Shown: positions 11,701-23,180 of the stretch, one piece after another | How the letters are laid out: every line of letters begins with the position of its first letter | Numbering within the stretch: the stretch's first letter is position 1 | Assembly (NCBI GenBank): GCA_026419785.1 | Contig: JAODTK010000999.1 | Span: 558,001-622,000, forward strand | DNA from: Sclerodactyla briareus | Lineage: Eukaryota > Echinodermata > Holothuroidea > Dendrochirotida > Sclerodactylidae | Length of the DNA: 64,000 nucleotides | Reading direction: 5' to 3' | The notes under the pieces: model-generated | What the model saw: only the letters and a program-made list of their open reading frames with translations | The model's database searches: none | Told to the model about the DNA's origin: nothing | Position numbers and translations under genes: made by a program

Positions 11701-14089
11701 GCCCCATAGCTGAAGCGACAAAGGTCCGGAGGACGGAGCTGCGGAGCAGCGGAGGCCGGAGCAGCGGGGCGGGGAGCTGCGGGGCCTGGAGTAATAACGC
11801 TGGCGACGGCGCCGGAGGCGGCAGAGCCCCGAAGTTAAAAGCCCTGAGCCGCGGAAAGCCACGAAGCCGGACGGGGCGAAAGACCGGAGGCGCGGAACCA
11901 CCAAAAAGCGCGGGCCACAAGCCTGGAAGTCGCGGGCCACAAAATACGGGGTCGATTACACGAGCCGCACGGATTTCCAGAGCCGCGGAGCACAAAGCCC
12001 GGAGCCAACTGACAGCCCCGGGGACACAAAAAAGGACAGTAGCACGGAGCCGATGCGGCCAAGAGCTGGCCTCTCGAGCCACGAGTCCCGGAAGCCGCCG
12101 GAGTCACAAAGCCATGTAGCCAGCGGACCCGGAGCAGGTGGAGCTGGCGGCCCCGTGCAGGAGAGCCGTCAGGAGGAAATTGGTTTTCCTGGTGGAGCCC
12201 AGTCCCGGCCAACCAGACCAAAAGATGGACGGCCGCACACCGAGGGGGGGGCTAATCCTCGCAAGAAATCCACCCAAAAACCGCTCGGCCAACCGCAATA
12301 GCGCCAAGGTTAAGAGCGACGTATGGCCTGGACCTCGGCCCAGGGCGAGAGTTGCCTGAAACGAGCGGCTCTCGGGGGGTCTGAGGCAGTGGCGGCGTAT
12401 GTCGACGCTATCGGTATTAGGGGGGAACATGACCGGGAGGTCTCAGTACCCCACGACCCCTGCCACCGGGTAGTGGGCAGTCTCCTCCACCGGCAGGTAA
12501 CTGTGGTTAGTGGGCATCTCAGGGCGTGATTGCGCCGCTGCGCGTTGGAGGGCCGTAGAGTTGAGCTGAAGCCTGCGCGGATAATCAACATCGAGTTTTA
12601 GAGCCATAACATCCGCGGTTGCTTCTCCAGGAGATCACTGCCGAGTAACCATCGGGAAGACCTGCCGGAACATCCGCTGCGCCGAGACCCGCGGAGGGCA
12701 GCCGAAAGCCCGCTCCCGGCACCGTCCCTGGAGGCTGAGTCCAGGCGCGCGGTCACCGGGCCGACAGGGCTCGCTCCGCGACTAACCTGTCCCAAGCCTG
12801 CGCCAGGAACCACCAAACAACAGATGCAGCAGAATCAAGAACGAAAACGAGATCTTCGGCCCTGTTCAAAGCGGCACAAACGAATAGCCATAGCCATGCG
12901 GAATGCTCCGCAGCGAACGGCATAGGCGGAGGCGGGCAGCAGAGCTGCGTTGCAAAAAAGGCGGGCCAGCCCCCTGTTATGGCGTAGCGACCGGACGGGT
13001 CCGCAACCGCGGGCGAGAGGTGAGGGGAAAAAGGGAGGATGTGAAAAAACGGCAAGCTGGGACCAGCATCCCGCGGTGGGATGGCGCGGGCTACCGCTGC
13101 TGTGTGTGGGAAACAACCAAGGCTTCCGCAGTCGCGCGTTTACCAGCAGAGCTTCCCTCGAGGAGACGCGTGGTCGCAGGAAAAACGGCCGGGGGGACCT
13201 GCGCCTTACGCCAGCTCCATCTGCTGTTACGGAAGGCGGTCAGCCCGAAGTTGGGGCGGTCCCGGCGAGCAGAAGAAGACTGGAGAGGCGGCGCGGGGCT
13301 AGCGGGCTGGGTGGTTTGGATCAGCTCGGACTAGTCGGACCGGATGGACGGCTGCTCACGTCTACGTCCGAATGTTCTCGCGGTGGTACAGCCTTGCGGG
13401 AGGGAGGAGGCGAACTGCAGCGCAGAAAAGAACCGTGATGCACCTGGAACAAGGCGATGCCACCCGGGCGAGTCGGAGACATCCAGGTTAGCTGCGGCTC
13501 AGCACGTTGGCCGCGGCTGCCGCTGCTGCACGGACCGGCCGTGCTTAGCGGGCTCCTTCATACAGCCATCGCCAAGGCACCACATACTCACCCTCCGATA
13601 TGTTGCTGTTCCGAGCCGCGAGTCCAGACCTCAACGAGCCACCAGTGCGTTTCCGAGCAGTGACTCGTCTCCCGCGGATATAGCAAGCGCGGGCCGCGCG
13701 CCGGATTTGAGCGCAGCGAGCCGGCTCTAACGGACCATGGAATAGGTGCTCTAACGATATTCAGGGCCGGCACTGCCGAGACGCGGGCGGATTACAGATG
13801 CCGTGGAAAAGGATCTGAGGGCCAGCAAAACCAAACGGGAGGTGTCGGCCTGGTCGAGCTGCGGGACGTCTACCGGGGCCCGCCGAGCCGCACGCCGACG
13901 GGGGTGAGGTCGCCCGAGGTAGCGGTCTGGTTCCGCGGGGGACCCCTCAGAGGACATCAATGAAGGCACTGCCGAGCCGCAGGTCGGCTCTGCAAGCCAT
14001 GGGTCGGCTGCTATGACGAGCACATGGGTCGCTTGCTGCGCCGGGGTGGGCTCACCGAGCAGGACTGGCTCACCAGACGGGGGCCAGCA

Positions 14090-14870
14090 TTTACCGATCA
14101 ATGGGGTAGGCTATGCCAAGCGTGGGTAGGTTTCTGCCAAGCGGGGTTGGCCCTGCAGAGCTGGACCGGCATCTACCTGGGTGGGTAGGCGCTGCATGGC
14201 AGTGGTGGGTCGGCGCTGCATGGACGTGTGCTCGGCCCGCCGAGACGTGGGCACGGCTCTTCCGAGCGGTTGTCGGCCTTGTAAGCCGGGGGTCGGCCCT
14301 GCTGAGTCATAGACCGGCCTATACCGAGCCGGGAGTGCTCAGGCCGTGGAAAGGCTCCGCCGAGCCGTGGAGCGGCAGTGATACTGAGCCGCGATGCCCT
14401 CAGCCGAGCATGTGGTGTGGATCTGCAGAGCTCGTGGTCCGGCTTTCGAGCTGGGAAGGCTCTTTCCGAGCCGTGGCCCTGCTCTAACGAGCCGCGGGTC
14501 GGCTCTACTGGCGGTGGACCCGTTCGGCTTACCAAAGTGCAGGGTCGGCTTCACCGAGCCGTGGCCCGCTGAGCAGAGCAGGTGGGTCGGCTATTCCGAG
14601 CCGCGGCCCGCTCCACCGAGGGGGGGGGGCCGGTTTGGACGGCTCGCCGAGCCGGGGGGCGCTCTTCCGAGCCGTGCCAGGCTCTCGAAGCGCGTGGCGG
14701 CTCCACCGCGCGTTGGCCCGGCTCGTGCCGACGACGTGGGCAGCTTTTCGAGCCGTGGGCCGGCTCCACCGAGCCGTGGCGGCTCCACGAGCATAGGTCG
14801 CTCTACCGAGCGTGGTCGGATCTTACGAGCCGGGGCGGCTTACCGAGCGTGGGTCGGCTCGGCCGCCTCT
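14090..14870. repeat. Degenerate GAGCCGTGGGTCGGCTCTACC tandem repeat
   Basis: About thirty degenerate copies of a ~22-bp unit containing CCGAGCCG and GTCGGCTC. Each unit is partly palindromic (CGAGCC/GGCTCG), so the array can fold on itself. It is non-coding; the frame giving 291 codons here reads repeated Pro/Ser/Arg/Ala runs. Confidence 0.7.
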
Positions 14871-16386
14871 TCCGAGGCGTGGGTTGGCTCTCTGGGCTCT
14901 CCAGAGCCAGGGCCACACCGGGCCGAGCCGTCGTCCAGCTCCATCGACGGCGGAATGCCGCGGCGGGCGGGGCTGTCCCGGGCCAGGGGCCCGAGCGCAG
15001 ACAAGGCGCACGGGGATTCCCCATGGGGGCCTAAGAGCGATATGCGAGCCGACAGGGGCCATGGGGACGGTTCTCAGGGGCGCGCGTCGCGGAGCCGGAC
15101 AAAGTTGCCGCTCTCTAGGCATTTACTCGGGGCGTGGTCACGCCGACCGTCGTCATGGAATGGTGATCAATCTCCCGAAGCGTTGGCGGGACCATTTGAA
15201 GTCGCGGGTGTTGGAGGTGCGGAGGAGGGCATCTGGCGGTTCCGATGCTTGGTCGAAGTCAGCTGGTAACTCCCAGTGTCCGGATCCCGAATCACCTGGC
15301 CGGACTGTGGCCGCCCTATATTTCCCCAGGGCCGTGAGCCACCGGCACCACCGTATACGGGAAACGAACATCCAACACCGGCCGCGGCACATTAAATCCC
15401 GGATCCACGAGCCACCGGGGACATCCGGTAGCCAAAGAGTGGATTAATCCCTAACGACGCGCGTAATTACGACGGTCCACAGAGACGGACGTCCGGTGTC
15501 ACGGCTCGGTGATGCATGACGTCCACAGCACAATGAGATGTGCTGGAATTTTCCGTTGGAGAAAAGAAATGGAAGTTACGGATTCAAAAACAGCCTCCCA
15601 CGGCCAAAAATTTTGTTACTACACGAAGATTTTGGAAGCCTCCTCCGTAGAAAAACTCAAGAAGTCTACGGAGAAAATCGATGGAGAACTGACAGAGCGA
15701 CAGGGGGGGAAAAAAATTCGGCGCGAGTCCCCGGGGAAGTTTGAATTCCCCTGAGCGGGCTCTTTTGAACAAAAAAAATTCTCTCTCGCGCGCTGCCGCC
15801 CGCTGCAAGGCCAAACAACCAAACAGGGGGCCCTAAAAGGTCCCCAAAAACCCGGGGAAGGGAAGGGGAACGGGAAACCCAAGGGGCACGGCAGGGGGGA
15901 CGGGGAGGGGAAGGGTTAGAGGGGTAGGGCCTCGGGAATGAAACCCGAAAGGCAAGAAGCCGCGCGGGCCAGGCGCTAGGCCGTACCGCGTTAGTGTTAG
16001 GCTGGCTGCAGTCGCAAAACAATACAGCAGGTAGAAGCTAGGCTAAACGCCCGCGCAGGGGAACGGGCGGGTAGAGAAGATCCGGGTAGAGAGAGACTAA
16101 AAACCTTTCAAAACTCACGTAAGTGAAGAGATACTTGAACGAAAAGGTGACGAAAAACGCTGACTAATCCGCTAACGTAAAAGAAAAGATGTAGAAAGCC
16201 AGAAAAACATACTAGGGACCGATGTTGGGGGGAAAATCTTAGAGCCAAAAAACTCGACGAACTAGAAAACTTAGGCCTGGCAAAAAGAGAAGGGCGATGC
16301 GGGTGGCCAACCAGCATTTGTGTAATTGCCAGAAGCTCGACGTGGCAAGGGGGTGGGTGTATAGTCCAAGTGGGGTAGTGATAAAT

Positions 16387-16861
16387 GAGTATGATACACC
16401 TTACTTAGAAGCACAAACCCAGATAGTCTATGACAACACATGCTTTGGTATGTAGCCTATCTGCCTATGTCTTCTTCATCAAGTGGAAAAAATTATTTTA
16501 GTAAGCTTCTATTTTCTGGAGATATTTTCATTTTGATTGGCTGGGGTTGACACAAGCTCAACATTTTCTGCAAAGACAAAATTTAGATGGTGTATGATAC
16601 ACTTCGTGGTATGTGGCCTATCCGCCATGTCATTCTTATTGATGGAGAAGAAGGAAATTATGTGAGTAATGCCAACGATGTTCTTTCCATATTCTGTGTT
16701 TGTTGTGATGTTTGTTTGAAGGTCCGTTTGTGATTGTCCTTGAGAATCTTACAAAAGATGTCAAGCGAGTTAGCATAAGAACAGTGCGATAATCAAACCA
16801 GTTGCGAAAACGGTTTGCCTGGATGTGTATAGAAGCATTCTCTATGCTATCAAATACATAC
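16387..16861. other. Intronic sequence with a diverged local duplication
   Basis: Two related segments, near 16445-16505 and 16605-16665, share GGTATGT(A/G)GCCTATC(T/C)GCC and following sequence. No coding content apart from the readthrough of the adjacent exon's frame into its intron. Confidence 0.4.
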
Positions 16862-16940
16862 CTCATAGGATGAAGGTCAAACATCGGTGGTTGCAACTCA
16901 GCCAGCTCTATTGCAGTGATGCCCACAGCCATATGTCACA
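16862..16940 (-). CDS. MAP4K3: MAP4K-like kinase exon: CDIWAVG...HPMR
   Basis: After the acceptor TTGACAG the minus strand reads CDIW and, after one missing G in a TGGGCT context, [20 protein letters not shown] then PMR, followed by the donor GTATGTATTT. This block of kinase subdomains IX-X is almost invariant in MAP4K3/MAP4K5 and is the clearest identification in the window. Expected length is 80 bp; 79 are present. The missing base falls in a G run, the typical site of a long-read assembly error. The exon ends after AG and joins in phase to G-GCC of the 6.5 kb exon (Arg-Ala). Confidence 0.93.
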
Positions 16941-18860
16941 CTGTCAATGTGAAACAACAGAGATTGTTTAACAATTACCCAACTATGAAGATGTTTATTT
17001 GTCGGCAACAAGTAGTCAAAATGTGAACCTTCAGTGCTTTTTTAAAAGTAGTTAGAAAGTTGATTTGCTCGCTAAACTTTTTTATTCTCAAAAATTATCA
17101 GTTTCACTGAATCGAGTTGAATTTGGTGGTTGCGGCGACTTTAGCCAACAAAAGGGCTGGACGAGTCAAGAGGATTGACCATGAACATCCAGACGCCTGT
17201 CCTGAGAAAAACAGACAGACAGTAAGTAGGGAAGACCGCCTGCCCTGCATCTCCTGTCACAGAGATTGACGTCGGAAGAGTAGACGATGACGACAGCTGC
17301 CAATGTCACACCCCTGCGTCATTTCCTCTTCTTCGACTTGCGAACTGATTAGCGGACTTCTGTGGCTCCCCTCTTCAGCCGGGCCCTGGAAACCGGCAAA
17401 GACAAGTCTCTTGAAGGGGCCAACGTTCATCATCTGAGCCCACTGCTGGCGGCGGGGGGTATCCTTGTCAAATACGTCACTTTGACGACGATCTCAGGGA
17501 GTCCTCGGGCTCATCCCATCTGCAACCAGGTTCCCCCCAGCATGAATCACTGCAAACTGCCATGGGCCTTGAGTGAAACTGCCCTGTCTACACTTCTAGC
17601 ACCAGTGAATCTGAATCTTATTTTCAAATTTCACTGAAACCATCCAATGTGGGATAATTCAGGAGCTGTGAACCACACTGAAAATCCAGGAGCGGGCACT
17701 CAACAGTAAAAAATGTCAAGATTTGGGGGTGAAATAATTGCACGGCAATATGATGTGACAAATTTCTGAACCACATTAATCCATATGGCGTCCAGTGTTG
17801 GAGAAGAGGATGCATGTTCTCTACAAACTAGTCACTTATGCGCAAATATTACTACCTTTTATACCACTTCGTTTTACAGTTAACCACACCTACTAGGCGC
17901 TGAATCCAGATATTTTTTAGGTGCAATTAGAGTCCAGAAGCAAACTATTCCGTCTCAAAATCCCACCAGGCACTTGCACAAAGTTTGGGAAGGGGATGCT
18001 ATTTGGAGTAAAAAAAATACAATTATGCAGTTATCCAAGCGGCCACCGGAGTTGCATGGCCCAACTGTTCCTAGCATTGCTGGCTGTGGCAAGTCTGCAA
18101 CTCTAGATCAACAAGCCCATGATGGGCGACATGTATGGATACCCTTCAAACATGTAAACACTTTTGGTCAACTCACAACTCTCAGTCCTGGGCAATACCC
18201 AAAGTAATAGGCTTAAAAAGGATAAAACTGTTCAATCAGAAATACATATATAGTAGCCTCAACAATAGTCGAACAGACAATGCGAATTGACAGGCCAATG
18301 AGCGTTTTACTCGAACTATCAAATTCAATTCAACCCAGCTAGCTTGTATTTTCGAAGTGGTCAAATTGCTCAGTAGTTTTGGCATCAGATCAGGCCCAAA
18401 ATCTGTTTGGGTAGGATTCTAGGATCTCAGGAGACTCCCAATAACAATCACTTCCTGTTTGCCCCCCCATGGAGTGCAACAATAAATATAATGTCCGCCT
18501 AATTTCACCTAGGCCTAGTGCGAGTTGATAAATTTGACAAGCCTAACTGGAGCTTTGTCAAAGACTCGCAGTACGATACCTCTGTTAATCTGTTACTATT
18601 GGTTTGTTCTTTATCCGAAACTTACCCAACTAAATGAAAATTAAAGTGAAAATAGAAGCTCCTAGTTTCATGGAAACTTTTCAGAATGTTCGACGCATAG
18701 TTACTGCACTGGGTATTGGTGCGCGAAAGCTCTCGATCATCGACGCTCGGCGTACCACTTTTTTACCTGGAATGCGTGAAACCACTCGCCTGAATCTGCT
18801 CAAATGTTTTATCATCTTCAAGAATATTTGACCTCAATGTCATATTCATGCATTTAGTTA
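16941..18860. other. Intronic sequence, slightly GC-richer around 17200-17560
   Basis: Between 17240 and 17560 there is a less AT-rich stretch with a TGACGTC palindrome and open frames on both strands. No family resemblance was found. The rest shows nothing except the short dispersed repeat near 18025-18105. Confidence 0.4.
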
Positions 18861-21800
18861 TCCCGCAACACTGTAAGAGTTCAGGGATATTTGGTTTTGA
18901 CCCTGTGCCCGCCGTCTCCGCCGCCGCCGCCGGAAACTTTGAGGCGGTTAGCGCTCTCACTTCTTTAACAATTCATCCGATTGACCCAAACTTGGTACAC
19001 ATGTCCGTATTAAGGTAAGATCTCGGATAAGTTCGAAAAGGGCTATATCGTATATTTGTTGCCCTATCTTGCAGGTTTTGTAGACAAATTTTCAAGTTTG
19101 TGCGATTTCCACGAAACGTGGTGGTTGGGGTAGTTGTTGGGAGCCGAAAAACATGCGACCAATTTCAAGGTCATCGAGGTCAAGTTTGCATTTTTCTTTG
19201 GCCAGTAGCCTTAATTATGCATAATGTATGTATATTTCAAACTTCATGGATTTTCATGAAACTTGGTGAATTAGGGCCAAACTATCAGTGCCGATGAATT
19301 GTCAAAGGTGCGAGGTATGGAGGGTCATCTGCATGAATAATTGGCATAATAGTTGGCCCAATCAGCAAGTAGGCCAAATTTATAAACTTTGTTGGATTCT
19401 CACGAACTTGGTGAGTAGGGACCTTCTAACATCCCGATAAATTTATTTCAATTGAGTTTTGATGAAATCACTGGGTCATATTGGTTACTTTACATATTCT
19501 TAGCAATAATTAGATAAATTAATGCAAGTATTTTCTCAACTTTAGGGATTTTGACGAAACTTGTTGAATAGGACCTACTACCAGTCCTGATAAACTTTAT
19601 TCAATGGAATCAAGATCAACTGAGGGTAAATTTGTGGGACTAATTTGATATAGTTTCCTGATCAGTGAAATTGATGAGTTTAATACTTTTTTAGCAATAA
19701 CATTGGACAGTTCATTGGAATGCAAATGCTCTAGGAGTGGATGCATCACAAGGGAGTGTAACATTTTCATAAAAAACCGCTTCATTGAAGGTCATTAAGG
19801 TCACTTAGGGGGTCAAAAAATGATTTTAGTACTTTTCCGGCAAAAGCCCTGGGTGTGTTCATCAGAATGACAAAAATGCTCCTAGGGAGTGGAGGTATCA
19901 CATGGAGAGGAACAACTTTTATAAAACTGTCATATAATTTAAAGGTCATTCGGGGTCACTTAGGCGTTAAAACTGGTTTGGGGCTATAATCGGAGAATTG
20001 AATATCTGCGAAGGATGGATGGTTCACCATTGTGAATATAATTGTGACCGCATGGTCTGACCTTGACCTGACTTGGACGCTGGCGGGTGTCATGTGGTTA
20101 AAGAAATGTCGAATATTGAATAATGTGCTTATTTACGGAGTTACGGCCAAAGAAAAATAGGAACTGGTTATTTTTTGGAGATGTGATAGACATTTGTGTG
20201 CGTCATGGAGGGAAACAAATCCGCTCGATCGGACACTACTTGCGTAGTTACAAGGGGTCAGAGGTTCATTTTATACCTTTTTTGCAATAACATTGGGACA
20301 TGTTCATTGGAATGCAATATGATTCTAGGAGTGAGGTCACACATGAAGAATAACAATTTTTATAAGAGCCGCCATGTCATTGAAGGTAATTAATGGTCAC
20401 TTAGGGGTCATAAACTGATTTGGTACTTTTCGGCAATAGCAATGGGTGTGTTCAATCAGATGCAAAAAGCTCCTAGGAGTGATGATCACATGGAGAGTAA
20501 CAATCTATAACAAACTGTTACATCTAAGGTCATTGGGGTCACTTAGGGGGTCAAAAAACGTTTTTTTGGCTATAACGGAGAATTTTGAATATCTGGAAGG
20601 CTGGATGGTTCACCATTGTGATATAATTGTGACCTGCATGTGTGTGACCTTGAATGAATGTGACCTCTTGCGGGGGGTCATGTGGTTAAAGGCGAATCTT
20701 GAATAAAATGTGTATTTAAGGAGTTAAGGGCACAAAAAAAATAGAAATGTGTTATTTTGGGCTAGGTGATAGAGCTTTGTGTGCTTTATGGAGGGAAACA
20801 AAAAAAAATAGTATCCCGCTTCGAATCGGACACTTACTTTGCGTTAGTTACAAGGGGTCAAAAGTTCAATTTATCCTTGTTCGCAATAACATTGGTCATG
20901 TTAATTGGAATTCAATATGCTTATGGAGTGGAGGCATAACATGGAGTGTAACATTTCATAAAAAACGCCATGTCATTGAAGTCATAAAGGGCACTTAGGG
21001 GGTCAAAAAACTGAATTTAGTACTTTTTCGGCAATAGCAGGGTGTGTTCATAAGATGCAAAAATTGCTCTGGGAGTAGGAGTATCACATGGAGAGTAACA
21101 ATGCTCATGGAAACTGTCATATCATAAATGTCATTCGGGGTCACTGAGGGTCAAAACTGTGTTTCTGGGCTATAATCGGAGAATTGAATATCTGCAAGAT
21201 GGATGGGTACCATGTGATATAAAAGGTTGTTTTTGAAACCTGCATGTGTGTGACATCGACCTGGAATTGCCTCTGTCGGGTGGTCATGTGGTTAAAGGTC
21301 GAATCTTGAAAATGTTGCTATTTAAGGAGTTACGGGCAAAAAAAAATAGAAAAATGGTTATTTTTGGATATGTGAAAGAGTTTGTGTGCATTCATGGAGA
21401 GAAACAACTGCCCGCTGCGATCGAACATTTACTTTGGTAGTCAAGGGGTCAAATTCAGTTTTATCCTTTTTTTTGCAAACAACATGGGACATTTCATTGG
21501 AATGCAATATTCTTTTCTAGGATTGGATGCAATCAACATGGTGTACCAATTTTCAGAAACCGCCATGTCATTGAAGGTCATTAAAGGTCCCTTGTGTCAA
21601 AACTGATTTAAGTACTTTCTCGGCAAATAGCACTGGGTTTGTTCATCAGACTGCAAATGCTCCTAGGAGGGGATCTATCACACGAAAGGGGGTGGTAGTA
21701 ACAATTTTCATAAACTGTCAATAATCATTAAAGGTCATCGAAAGAGGTCACTTAGGGGTCAAACCTGTTGCTGGCTATAACCGAGAATTGAATATCTTGC

Positions 21801-22116
21801 GAAGGCTGGATGGTTCACCATTGGGATTAATTGTTGACCCTTCCTGTGTGACCCGACCTGAATTGACCTCTGACCTGAATTTGGACCTCTGTCGGGGGCC
21901 ATGTGGGTTAAGGTCGAATCTTAATAAATGTGCTTATTTAAAGGACGCACCTTGTCCGGGGGCTGTAGGGGTGCCGCATAAATTAAAGTGCATTATGAAT
22001 GACCCATTTCCCTGTACACCATTTCGTTCACAATTCTATAAATGTCTTCTTTCCAAATTTTTGAATAGAGATAGGGGATATATATGTCTGGCGTTTACCC
22101 TCCCGACATTTCCTAG
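18861..22116. mobile_element. Helitron-like non-autonomous element with internal satellite
   Basis: It begins TCCCGCAACACTG after an A and ends GACATTTCCTAG before a T, preceded by GGATATATATGTCTGGCG...CCC; these fit Helitron rules (5'-TC, 3'-CTRR, insertion between A and T, subterminal hairpin). Near the start is a CCGCCGCCGCCG stretch followed by GGAAACTTTGAGGC and ACTTGGTACACATGTCCG. The same ordered head is found at 30550 and, more diverged, at 34682, and similar tails at 31532 and about 35158. The interior is dominated by tandem sequence rich in GGTCA and carries no enzyme gene. Structure resembles HINE/pearl-type elements known from molluscs. Confidence 0.55.
19600..21960. repeat. ~600-bp tandem repeat, about four copies
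   Basis: The anchor GAATATCT(T)GCGAAGG/GGAAGG occurs at 20000, 20587, 21186 and 21790, giving periods of 587, 599 and 604 bp. Each unit contains GGTCACTTAGGGGTCAAAA, GCAATAACATTGGGACATGT and GGTTCACCATTGTG. Copies differ mainly by single-base insertions and deletions. It forms the swollen core of the Helitron-like element. Confidence 0.85.
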
Positions 22117-22890
22117 TTATTCTTGAATGGCTTTCAAATAATTCCCTCCGCGATCGAATGTCCCCGCCATTTTGGAAAAGCTGTGAAAGTCCGAGAGGCA
22201 GTTCTAGTTCATGAGATATGTGCAAATGAACGCTCTTTACAAGTCGTGATAACTAAGCAACCGATAATGGATTCAGCATCGTACCTACTCCGTGCGTTCA
22301 CTAGTACCACCGTACGATGGGATGGGCCCGGTCACGGTAAACATACATGTCATAATTCACAGTTAATCAGTGCATACTGCTGGCTAGCAGCATGTTGGAT
22401 GGCACGGTTTCGCATGCTCACAGCTGTTTGGGAATTCATTTGGCAACTACTAAACTCGTGCGTGCAGTTTATAGTAATACGTGTTCCTTCTGGCTCCATA
22501 CAACCAACCGCGTGGTATTTTTCAAAATACCCTGAGCAAACACCTGGCGATATTAGGTGGCGATTAGGTGATCTTTAAATTATAGGCCAATTTTACACTG
22601 GTTGGTGTGAGTATTACGCACTGAGACCCCAATGAGAGCGAAGTTTAAAACATGGTAAAGAATACAACTGAAAATAACTAAAGTCACAAAAATCGATGGG
22701 AAAACATTGCATCGCATCATTACATTTTTGTGTTTTTATTGCGGAGAAATCCGAGTCAATATCGCACCATTTGCTATCTAGCACTTTTCATAGTTCCAAA
22801 AATTTTCCAAAGAGAGGGGGACACCCCCTCCCCTTAGACCCCGCCCCCCCCCCCCCGGCCACAGACCAGTAATGTCGCATTTATAAAACA
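22117..22890. other. Unassigned intronic sequence with a 151-codon open frame
   Basis: A plus-strand frame at 22123-22578 runs 151 codons without a stop, long for this window, but its composition (scattered Trp/Cys/His, no recognisable motif) matches no family I know and no splice or start context supports it. Also contains G/C homopolymers at 22844-22857. Confidence 0.3.
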
Positions 22891-22939
22891 TCCTGGCTAA
22901 AACACTGGGGGGGATGCAGTGAACGCAAGGTCAGACCTT

Positions 22940-23180
22940 CGGAAAAAACCCTTTTTGTCAACCCTGCTTGCGTTTACACTTTTTAAGTTGAACCTCGTGC
23001 TCTGGGTTGAACCCTAGTCTATATCCCGGCGTTGCCTCAGAGTTAAGACAGGTTGACCTGGGGATGTACACAGGGTTCAAACACAGGTTTGAAGGAGCGT
23101 TTACACTACAAATTTACCTCTGAGTCAACCCCGAGCGCAGGGTTGACCCCAAACGTGGGGTTAGTGGTAAATGCAACCTA
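22940..23180. repeat. GGGTTGACCCC-rich repeat with diverged direct copies
   Basis: GCGTTTACACT followed by a (G)TTGAACCTC/ACCTCTGAG box and GGGTTGA(A)CCC occurs twice in direct orientation (about 22970-23012 and 23097-23150), with further GGTTGACC boxes between. It looks like an interspersed MITE-type element with repetitive core; boundaries not resolved. Confidence 0.4.

Larger units (their letters stand above)
10712..16386. mobile_element. GC-rich ~5.7 kb block bounded by inverted repeats
   Basis: The left end (ATTTATTCAACTTACCCC, then ACATGGACTATGCAC) and the reverse complement of the right end (ATTTATCACTACCCCACTTG, then GACTATACAC) match over about 33 bp. The interior is far richer in G+C than the rest of the window and is largely built of degenerate GC-rich short tandem units. 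Long open frames occur on both strands (up to 291 codons at 14394-15269) but are low-complexity Arg/Gly/Pro/Ala readings of these units and match no protein I know. It lies inside a kinase intron. Class is unknown: a non-autonomous DNA transposon expanded by internal satellites is my best guess. Confidence 0.55.

Noticed and set aside
10699-15447. Many open frames of 100-291 codons on both strands in the GC-rich block
   Set aside because: All are Arg/Gly/Pro/Ser low-complexity readings of degenerate GC-rich repeats, overlap on both strands and in several frames, and show no domain motif.
10712-15450. Ribosomal DNA or its spacer as explanation of the GC-rich block
   Set aside because: No conserved 18S, 5.8S or 28S core sequence is visible, and the block is framed by inverted repeats inside a kinase intron.
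22123-22578. 151-codon plus-strand frame as a gene
   Set aside because: No recognisable motif, no splice or start support, starts within the tail of a Helitron-like element.
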